Shown piece by piece: positions 1-6,854 of a stretch of DNA of 33,028 nucleotides (position 1 is its first letter; every line of letters starts with the position of its first letter). The position numbers and the translations under genes were made by a program. Location: NCBI GenBank assembly GCA_025360185.1, contig JANYCR010000582.1:1-33028 (forward strand), given 5' to 3'. The stretch comes from Leptospiraceae bacterium (GTDB taxonomy: Bacteria > Spirochaetota > Leptospiria > Leptospirales > Leptospiraceae). The notes beneath the pieces are model-generated. The model was given only the letters and a program-made list of their open reading frames with translations. It did not search any database and was not told where the DNA came from.

Positions 1-81
1 AAGAAAATATATAGTAGGCATTAAAGTCTCTGACGAAAACTATAATTCTGTAAATCTAAAACAGCATCGCTTTCATCCAGA

Positions 82-120
82 ATGGAATTACTCCATATTA
101 CCCCACTAATTGTGTTTTTT
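82..120 (+). other. Signal-peptide segment out of frame with the TonB receptor
   Basis: An ATG at 82 opens a frame reading MELLHITPLIVFFISGQC, a short hydrophobic stretch typical of an export signal. It lies one frame away from the receptor that follows. Removing one T from the six-T run at 115-120 would join the two as ...PLIVFLFQDNALDPKE, a plausible signal-to-mature junction. A one-base insertion in the T run is inferred. It could be a real mutation, a slippage switch or an assembly error. No strong ribosome binding site precedes the ATG. Confidence 0.5.
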
Positions 121-2884
121 ATTTCAGGACAATGCCTTAGATCCAAAAGAAACGAAAGTTTCAGACGAACAAAACATTGGCGACTTCTCAAATAAAATTG
201 CAAACCGAATTAAATCAAATGTTAAGCGGTCAGAACGCTCAGAAAATATTGATGAATTTATTAAAAATAATTCTATTGGAAAAGACATTGTATTCCCATT
301 GCCCAAAGAAGACCTTGCCGCAGCATCTGAAGATGTATTCAAAATACTTTCCGAAAAAGATGATGTAGTTGTCTCAGTCTCTAAGTTTGCACAAAAGACC
401 TCGGAAGCCCCCGCAGATGTAACAGTAATTAGCCGCGAGCAAATACGTAGGTCAGGATTTAGAAATCTTACTGAGGCGCTAAACTTTGTGCCGCAAGTTT
501 ATACTCATTGGGTCGGTCAAAACTGGAGTTCTGATTTTAGAGGTTTATATGTAAACAACCAAATAGAAAGAAGGGTTTTATATTTACAGGATGGGAAAAA
601 GTTAAATGACTATTTTCATTTTGGAGAATTTTATTCTGATGTTTATACTGATATGGAGCGAATTGAAAAAATTGAAGTAATCAAAGGACCCGGAGCAGCT
701 TTGTATGGAAATAATTCTATCACAGGGGTAGTAAACATTATTACCCGCAAACCAACTAAGAAAAATGAAATGGAATTAATTACAGAATACGATTCTGTTT
801 TAAAAAATCTAACGACAAGAGCTTTATACTATTCAAAATTTAGTGAAAAGTTGTCTGTATCCCTTGATGCTTCTCGCTTTGAAGGGAAGGGGACTTATAA
901 TTCTGGATATAATTCCTGGGGCGGCAATCGATTCTATGACCCAAATGGTGGAGCTAATACGACTAACTTTAATTCAACCCCAACGAACTCGAGCCTGGGA
1001 ACAAGCGAATATGGAAGAAATTCCTCAGAAGTAGATACCGGTCAAAGAATGTGGACATCCACCGGACTTACAGCGGATAATGGTAAATGGTTTCCAAATT
1101 ATAATCTAGATGTTAAGTATGGAGAATGGAACCTTAAATCTTTCTATATGTCAAAGCGGACAAGCTGGGTTCCGCCTCAAGTAGACGCGGGTGCATTTGG
1201 AGGAGACACTGTATATGGTTCTCCTAGAAATGATAGAATTTGGGGAATGGGAGTGGTTTCTCTTGATTATACTCCTACTTATTTAGAAAAACAGGAAGCG
1301 AATGTAAAAATTTTTCGCCAATTAAACATAAATAGTGATTACAGAGACAAAGACTACCAAGGATTTTCACAAGCGACGAATCCGCCAGGTGCTCCAGCTT
1401 CCTACGGAGCTACTCCTGCTGCAAGACTATCCTCTCCTACTTATTTTAATTATATGCAGTCAATGGGAGGAGGAGTAGTTAAGCGTTATGCGTCCACTGC
1501 TAAAACAGAAGGGATTGAATTTCAAGTTACTCCTTTTAAATTAGAAAATAAAAATTCTGTTATCAAAAATTTTCGTTTTATGACAGGCGGAAATATGCAA
1601 TCTGTCAATTACATTAATTATCAAGCAAATGTAGGACGGAACGGATTAATCGATAGGAGACAACAAGGAATAGCCGACGACGGACGACAATTCGGTCTAT
1701 GGACTCAATTAACCACTACTTTTAAAACAGACACAACCCTGGTCTTAGGACTCAGATACGATGCGCAAAAAATATACAATGTTTACCGACATCAAAATGG
1801 AATGGAAACGGATATGGCGTATGAATCTATTACAGATCCTTATCTTAGAACTCCTAGCACAGGCGGAACACAGCCGTATGTCGGACCAGGTAATACAATA
1901 AATCTTACGAATCCGGTAAATGATCCATTAGGAAATAGAACGGCTAATGGTTACGTGCAACCATTTCAACGAAAAGATTATGTTGCAGAAGATAAAACCC
2001 CCAGGATTGCTCTAATACAAAATTTTCAAAAAACTGACACGACCGTTAAATTCATGTATGCCGAAGCATTCAGAATGGTAACACCCCAGGAATTAATTCG
2101 ATTGCCTCGTGACCTTGGAAATGCGCAATCAGAAAAAGTAAGAAACAAAGAAATTAATATCATCCAGCCTTTTTTAAAGGGAATATTGGTTTTCAATTTA
2201 GACTTATTCAGGATGACAGGCAGTACTATTTACGCATTTAATGCTGCTACCTTAGCATTTGGTCAATCTCCAGAATGGAGTAATACGGGTGGATCGCTTG
2301 CAAGTACTTATATTATTAATAACAAGTGGAGGGCTAATGCGAGTTATTCAAGCTACCAACTTAGAAGACCTAGTGATTCTTCTTTCTTGAATACAGTTTT
2401 TACTCCAAAACCGCAGGGTTTAAATTCCCCAACAAAATTATGGAAAGTAGCTTTATCCAGATCTGTGATTAATGATAATTATACGCTTAGTCTTGAATTT
2501 TATTATAACGGCTCTATATTCTTAATGGAAAACCCCCCTTCTGCAAATTCACAGGTTCTAAACAATAATGGAACACTAAGAGAATTACCGCCATTACCCG
2601 GAGAAAGGACAAATGCGTCTGCCTACTTTGGCTATGGAGTAGGGGGAGGGATTACTCGCTATAGAGTTTGGAAAGTTCCAGAGAGTAAATTTTTTAACTT
2701 AACATTTTCCTCTAATCTTGGAAATGATTTAATTCTTGTTGTATCCGCAAAAAATATTTTCAACCAGAGAGTTCTCTTTCCGTTAGATATTGAAAGCGGA
2801 AGTTTTACATCGCCGACTCTCGACCCTCATCAACTACTCGGTTTCGGAAGAGAACTTTATTTTAAATTAGGGTATAGGTTTTAA
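110..2884 (+). CDS. TonB-dependent outer-membrane receptor
   Basis: This is a TonB-dependent receptor of about 920 residues, the usual size for this family of outer-membrane importers of iron chelates, haem, cobalamin or similar ligands. The plug domain spans roughly residues 85-215. It contains the typical segments EAPADVTVISREQIRRSG, LYLQDGKKLND and IEKIEVIKGPGAALYGNNS followed by GVVNIITRKP. The rest is rich in alternating beta-strand sequence and ends in LGYRF with a C-terminal Phe, as expected for a BamA-inserted barrel. The open frame begins at TTG 110 directly after a stop and lacks a signal peptide; a suitable one sits in another frame at 82, so the gene is probably frameshifted there. 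The substrate cannot be told from sequence. A small lipoprotein gene starts 2 bp downstream, suggesting an operon. Confidence 0.88.
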   Translation: MCFLFQDNALDPKETKVSDEQNIGDFSNKIANRIKSNVKRSERSENIDEFIKNNSIGKDIVFPLPKEDLAAASEDVFKILSEKDDVVVSVSKFAQKTSEAPADVTVISREQIRRSGFRNLTEALNFVPQVYTHWVGQNWSSDFRGLYVNNQIERRVLYLQDGKKLNDYFHFGEFYSDVYTDMERIEKIEVIKGPGAALYGNNSITGVVNIITRKPTKKNEMELITEYDSVLKNLTTRALYYSKFSEKLSVSLDASRFEGKGTYNSGYNSWGGNRFYDPNGGANTTNFNSTPTNSSLGTSEYGRNSSEVDTGQRMWTSTGLTADNGKWFPNYNLDVKYGEWNLKSFYMSKRTSWVPPQVDAGAFGGDTVYGSPRNDRIWGMGVVSLDYTPTYLEKQEANVKIFRQLNINSDYRDKDYQGFSQATNPPGAPASYGATPAARLSSPTYFNYMQSMGGGVVKRYASTAKTEGIEFQVTPFKLENKNSVIKNFRFMTGGNMQSVNYINYQANVGRNGLIDRRQQGIADDGRQFGLWTQLTTTFKTDTTLVLGLRYDAQKIYNVYRHQNGMETDMAYESITDPYLRTPSTGGTQPYVGPGNTINLTNPVNDPLGNRTANGYVQPFQRKDYVAEDKTPRIALIQNFQKTDTTVKFMYAEAFRMVTPQELIRLPRDLGNAQSEKVRNKEINIIQPFLKGILVFNLDLFRMTGSTIYAFNAATLAFGQSPEWSNTGGSLASTYIINNKWRANASYSSYQLRRPSDSSFLNTVFTPKPQGLNSPTKLWKVALSRSVINDNYTLSLEFYYNGSIFLMENPPSANSQVLNNNGTLRELPPLPGERTNASAYFGYGVGGGITRYRVWKVPESKFFNLTFSSNLGNDLILVVSAKNIFNQRVLFPLDIESGSFTSPTLDPHQLLGFGRELYFKLGYRF

Positions 2885-2886
2885 AT

Positions 2887-3315
2887 ATGCATCCTATCAT
2901 ACAAGTTGTTTTACTTATTTTTATTTTAAACTTTTCACATTGTCCTATTACAAATAAAATTTTTCTAAAACCCTCACGCATCAAAGGGAGTGAAGCAAAG
3001 TTAATTCTAAACAATAGACTTTCTTCCCTTTTTGTAAACGATATTTCAACTGGAAGTAATGACTCGTTAGCCTATGATTTTCTAATATCAACGTTAGCCG
3101 GCATCCAAAATGATAATGTCTATAGTCGAAGGGATGTAGAAAGTTGTGCAACTAAAATATTCCTTGCAGCCGTAGCAATAGATCAGCCCAGTATTGTAGC
3201 CAATCGAACGAAAAAAGCCGTTGATCCATTAAGGACAAGTGATCCGAATAGTAGGCTTTATCCGCCAATACTTTGCCAATTGAAAGCGATTGATAAAGTT
3301 ATTGATTTAGAATGA
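2887..3315 (+). CDS. Small putative lipoprotein next to the TonB receptor
   Basis: A 142-residue protein of unknown function. Residues 4-18 form a hydrophobic signal sequence ending in NFSHC, so Cys19 is a likely lipidation site of the relaxed spirochaete lipobox type. The mature part has two further cysteines (in ESCATK and PILCQL) that could form a disulphide. It starts 2 bp after the receptor stop codon and is almost certainly co-transcribed with it. An accessory role in ligand capture or receptor function is possible but is inferred only from position. It ends 1 bp before the stop codon of the convergent gene on the other strand. Confidence 0.6.
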   Translation: MHPIIQVVLLIFILNFSHCPITNKIFLKPSRIKGSEAKLILNNRLSSLFVNDISTGSNDSLAYDFLISTLAGIQNDNVYSRRDVESCATKIFLAAVAIDQPSIVANRTKKAVDPLRTSDPNSRLYPPILCQLKAIDKVIDLE

Positions 3316-3316
3316 T

Positions 3317-4081
3317 TTACATTGAATGAATTTTTGCATTCGTTTTTGATTTATTTTTTTTATGATGAGACTTAGTGTCTTCTGTTTCGAGCGTATAATT
3401 AGGAAGATGCATTTTTGCTATTTTATGAGTTAATTCTATCATCTTCTCGAAACCAAGCAATTCCATAAGTTCTAGACTTTTTTCAAAACCGATGATCTGT
3501 ATAAATACAAGCATATTTTCAGCTCCTATTGAGTGAATAATTTGCGGAATCTCGTTTAGTCCACGCTTTTTAATCCATTTTTTACATTGCGGTAGTGTAA
3601 GCGCATTTATGATAGGAATCAATTGCTCGATGTTTACATCGCGAATAATTTTAACTAAATTATCCGAGCCTATGTATTTAATTAATCCAATAGATTTGTC
3701 TGTTCCAATATTTTTCAAAAGTTCAATTGCACCTTCTTTGCCTAATCCACCGGCTAATTTATTAATATCCGCAGGAGGAATAGATGTAGCAATTTTTTTA
3801 AGATCATCGATGGATAGACTGTGGATATAGTATATTAACTGCTCATCTGAATTTGCATCAATTATCTCAATCAATTCTTTCTCTGGGATTTGTGTGATTA
3901 ACTCTAGAATTTTTGCATCCGAAAGTTTTTGTGCTAAATAGATTAAACGTTCCTTTTTTAATTTAGAGGAAAGTGAAATTACTTTTTCATAGCCCAAATT
4001 TTTCATTAATTGAATAGATTTTGCTGGTCCTAATTTCTCTAAGTATTCATAAGCATTCTGTATTGTAAGTATTAAAGTCAT
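3317..4081 (-). CDS. Helical-repeat protein, FliG/MgtE-N-like in texture
   Basis: A 254-residue protein built from short amphipathic helices in a loosely repeating pattern. Recurring units include AKSIQLMKNLGYEKVISL, AIELLKNIGTDKSIGLIKYIG and KSLELMELLGFEKMIEL. The G-[FYT]-[ED]-K-x-[IL]-x-L signature recurs about every 20-40 residues. This texture resembles the right-handed superhelices of FliG and of the MgtE N-terminal domain, which bind other proteins. I see no catalytic motif, signal peptide or membrane segment, so a cytoplasmic scaffold is likely. The C-terminal tail is basic (SHHKKNKSKTNAKIHSM). It is monocistronic and convergent with the lipoprotein gene. The family resemblance is from memory of the motif style only. 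Confidence 0.6.
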   Translation of the reverse strand: MTLILTIQNAYEYLEKLGPAKSIQLMKNLGYEKVISLSSKLKKERLIYLAQKLSDAKILELITQIPEKELIEIIDANSDEQLIYYIHSLSIDDLKKIATSIPPADINKLAGGLGKEGAIELLKNIGTDKSIGLIKYIGSDNLVKIIRDVNIEQLIPIINALTLPQCKKWIKKRGLNEIPQIIHSIGAENMLVFIQIIGFEKSLELMELLGFEKMIELTHKIAKMHLPNYTLETEDTKSHHKKNKSKTNAKIHSM

Positions 4082-4173
4082 AGCCTATCCTATTCTAAAT
4101 GCATCTTTAATCTTGCAACCAAATTAAATTTAATACTTGCTTAGAATTTTATATAGAACAAGATAATTCTACT

Positions 4174-5403
4174 ATGCAAAACTTTAAAGAAAAATTGAAC
4201 AGAATTAATCCTTTTTATGTAATTTGCGGATATTTATTATTACTCTTAATTTTATTACTATTTAAAATATATCCGTATGGTTATAACATTTCAGCTCTTA
4301 TTGGAATATGGAAAGGATTTGCAGAATTAAATCCAGATTTAATTGATAAGGGTTTTGTAATATACAATGATGGCGGTTACGACGGGCAGTTTTTTTATTT
4401 AATCAGCAAATCACTATTTACCGGAGGTGTTCAATCATTTCCTATTTTAGATTCTTTCCTTCTTAGGTTCAATCGAATCGGATTACCACTATTAACCGGA
4501 GTTCTTAATTTTTTTACGGGCTTTCATTTTTATCCTATGACTACTTTATTGTTATTAGTTGCCTTACATATTTATTCTTTCCAAGTTCTTTATAAAATAC
4601 TTGATTCAGAAATTAAATACCTCGCCTATTTTTATTTATTCTCTCCTTTTAGTCTTAATTCTATTTTACTTCTAGTATCAGATTCGCTATTTGTCTCAAT
4701 TACTTTAATTTGCGTTTATGTTTTAAAATTTGAGGGATATGAATTTTATAATATAAGAACTAAAATAAATCCATTTAAAAAAAGCATAGTACTTATTTTT
4801 CTAGTGGCTATATTTACTTGTTTTGTGAAAGAATCTGGCTTAATTATCATCGGAACTATTTTACTTTTAAGTTTCTATGACAAGAATTTTAGAATAACAA
4901 CGATACTTCTGCTTGCTATTATAGTTTTTTTATTCATCACGCAAGCGTTTAAATTTATCCCGAAGATTAACCCGGGAACAAACCCATTGGGATTTACAGA
5001 CTTAATAGATTATCCACTTTTCGGATTTTTTAAAAGTATTCAGATGAACTCAATAAATAGTTTAAAAAGTTTATTCAGAGAAATTGCCAAGTTTCCTATT
5101 TTTATTTTTTATCTAATATTGATTTTAAATTTAAAAAACATAAAACGAATTCGAGATATTATTTTATCCATTCCAATTTATTTTATTCTATTTACGGCAG
5201 GAGTTGGGGAAGTAGGCTATTGGCTCTCGTTTGATAATATTTCTAGAATGTTTACAATTAGCATACCCTGGATAATTTTGCTGAAACAGGAAAACAAAGC
5301 GCATAAGGATTATTATGCACTTGATCTTAGTTTTATAATTCTAATACTTCTAATAATACGCCTAGTTTTTATAAAAGTACCAATGACATATTATATTTTT
5401 TGA
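4174..5403 (+). CDS. Polytopic membrane protein, possible GT-C-type glycosyltransferase
   Basis: A 409-residue integral membrane protein with about nine to ten hydrophobic segments, the first near residues 14-32. The soluble loop after it contains YNDGGYDGQFFYLIS (around residues 63-77). Similar acidic D-G-Q loops follow the first membrane helix in many GT-C-fold enzymes that use lipid-linked sugars and in the uncharacterised membrane proteins related to them. No larger soluble domain is present. The ATG at 4174 has only a weak ribosome binding site. The gene stands alone: the neighbour upstream is divergent, and the one downstream is convergent with 4 bp between stop codons. The assignment to glycosyl transfer is tentative. 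Confidence 0.5.
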   Translation: MQNFKEKLNRINPFYVICGYLLLLLILLLFKIYPYGYNISALIGIWKGFAELNPDLIDKGFVIYNDGGYDGQFFYLISKSLFTGGVQSFPILDSFLLRFNRIGLPLLTGVLNFFTGFHFYPMTTLLLLVALHIYSFQVLYKILDSEIKYLAYFYLFSPFSLNSILLLVSDSLFVSITLICVYVLKFEGYEFYNIRTKINPFKKSIVLIFLVAIFTCFVKESGLIIIGTILLLSFYDKNFRITTILLLAIIVFLFITQAFKFIPKINPGTNPLGFTDLIDYPLFGFFKSIQMNSINSLKSLFREIAKFPIFIFYLILILNLKNIKRIRDIILSIPIYFILFTAGVGEVGYWLSFDNISRMFTISIPWIILLKQENKAHKDYYALDLSFIILILLIIRLVFIKVPMTYYIF

Positions 5404-5407
5404 TTTT

Positions 5408-5974
5408 CTATTTTCGTAAATTTACTTTTTCGATGATAGCTTTTTTGCCGCCCTCTACTTTGTAGGAGAGTGCACATTCACATTCAGAAAAAGTCTTTTC
5501 AGCAGAAGTAGGTTGACAATTTAAAACTTCAATCTTTTTTAAATCATCCTTTGTAATCTTAGCGAATAAAAGAGCAATAGCTTCTGGCTTTAAATCGATT
5601 CCCAATGAAGAATAAGAAGACTCGATTAAAGATTTAGCATTTTCTTTTTTCACTGCTTGTTTACAGGTAGACTCCATATACGAAGGTGATTTTAATTCGA
5701 TGGAACGACTATTTGCTTTTCCTGAATATTTTTTAGTATACCAGTTAGCCTCTGTTATCCCATTAACATCCTTTGCATTTGACAGTTCTCGCGGATTAAC
5801 TCCCCATCCATCATCCATTATAACGACTGGAAGGGATTTAAGCTCAGGTGTATTCTGAATAGACGCTGGCTTGTTAACAATTGTCTTGGTCGAATCCACG
5901 TTAGAGGCACACCCAATACTATAAATTATAATCCCAAGAACTAAAATAATTTTCTGATTTTTGATTTTGCTCAT
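5408..5974 (-). CDS. LipL21-like outer-membrane lipoprotein
   Basis: A 188-residue lipoprotein: a basic start (MSKIKNQK), a hydrophobic stretch, then the lipobox YSIGC with Cys22 as the lipid attachment site. The mature part recalls Leptospira LipL21, as I remember that sequence: a D-G-W-G segment, then NWYTKKYSGKANSRSIE, then ESTCKQA, and near the end ECECALSYKVEGGKKAI, which parallels ECQC...PGGKDAL. Four cysteines in the mature region match that pattern. LipL21 is an abundant surface lipoprotein reported to bind peptidoglycan. Upstream on this strand is AAAGGAAG, a good ribosome binding site. It is the last gene of the metF operon, 12 bp after the metF stop. It is probably a divergent paralogue, since the main lipL21 is elsewhere in known genomes. 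Confidence 0.65.
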   Translation of the reverse strand: MSKIKNQKIILVLGIIIYSIGCASNVDSTKTIVNKPASIQNTPELKSLPVVIMDDGWGVNPRELSNAKDVNGITEANWYTKKYSGKANSRSIELKSPSYMESTCKQAVKKENAKSLIESSYSSLGIDLKPEAIALLFAKITKDDLKKIEVLNCQPTSAEKTFSECECALSYKVEGGKKAIIEKVNLRK

Positions 5975-5986
5975 ATCACACTTCCT

Positions 5987-6853
5987 TTAAATTAAAGATT
6001 TCATAATCTCAATTGTTGCCCTAGATTGGTTTAAAGTATAAAAATGAATTCCAGAAACACCCATACTTAATAATTCCTTACATTGTGAAACAGTAAACTG
6101 AATACTCTTATCTAGAAACTCAACAGGGTGATCCTTTAAGGCTTCTAATTCCGCTACTAAATCATCCGGTATTTGACAATTTGCCATTCCTCTAAATCTT
6201 TCAATTTGACTGAAGGAAGTAATCGGCATTATCCCCGGAATAATAGGAACGGTAATTCCGGCTAATTTTATTTTATCTCTAAATTTTTGAAATAGTTGAT
6301 TTGAAAAGAACAGCTGTGTAATTAAGAACTCTGCACCTGCCTCGACTTTTTTCTTTAAAAATCGAATATCATCATCTAAAGTAGGGGAGTCTGGATGTTT
6401 TTCAGGGTAACAACCGCCGCCAAGGCAAAAAGAAAAATTTTCTCGTTTTATAAATTCTATTAATTCTGTTCCGTTTGCAAATCCCATTGGATGCTTAATA
6501 AAAACACCTTGATCCTTCGGTGGATCACCTCTTAATGCAATGACATTTTCAATTTTCTTTGACTCAATTATTTTTAAAGTAGCTTTGACGTCAATGCTAC
6601 TAGCACCCACACAAGTAAAATGGCACATCGTAGGAATTTGGAATTGAGATTGAATGCTCTCGCACAAATCTATTGTTTTATCTTTGGTAGATCCGCCCGC
6701 TCCATAGGTTACAGAAATAAAACTTGGTGAAAGTTTTTTTAATTCGGACACAGTATTTATTAATTTGTAATCTCCTTCAATAGTCTTGGGGGGAAATATC
6801 TCAAATGAGAAAACCGGTTTATTCGCTTTGGAATATATTTCAGAAATTTTCAT
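5987..6853 (-). CDS. metF: 5,10-methylenetetrahydrofolate reductase
   Basis: MetF reduces 5,10-methylene-THF to 5-methyl-THF using FAD, supplying the methyl group for methionine synthesis. At 288 residues the length matches bacterial MetF. Diagnostic motifs are SFEIFPPK (residues 16-23, with the catalytic Glu18), SVTYGAGGST, CHFTCVG, and NVIALRGDPP. The region around FLITQLFFSNQLF and the C-terminal HFYTLNQSRAT, which matches the family's C-terminal block, also fit. The ATG at 6853 is 1 bp beyond the stop codon of the discoidin/fibre-repeat gene, so the two are translationally close. The LipL21-like gene follows 12 bp later. As I recall, metF is a hallmark housekeeping gene of the Leptospira second chromosome. 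Confidence 0.95.
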   Translation of the reverse strand: MKISEIYSKANKPVFSFEIFPPKTIEGDYKLINTVSELKKLSPSFISVTYGAGGSTKDKTIDLCESIQSQFQIPTMCHFTCVGASSIDVKATLKIIESKKIENVIALRGDPPKDQGVFIKHPMGFANGTELIEFIKRENFSFCLGGGCYPEKHPDSPTLDDDIRFLKKKVEAGAEFLITQLFFSNQLFQKFRDKIKLAGITVPIIPGIMPITSFSQIERFRGMANCQIPDDLVAELEALKDHPVEFLDKSIQFTVSQCKELLSMGVSGIHFYTLNQSRATIEIMKSLI

Positions 6854-6854
6854 A

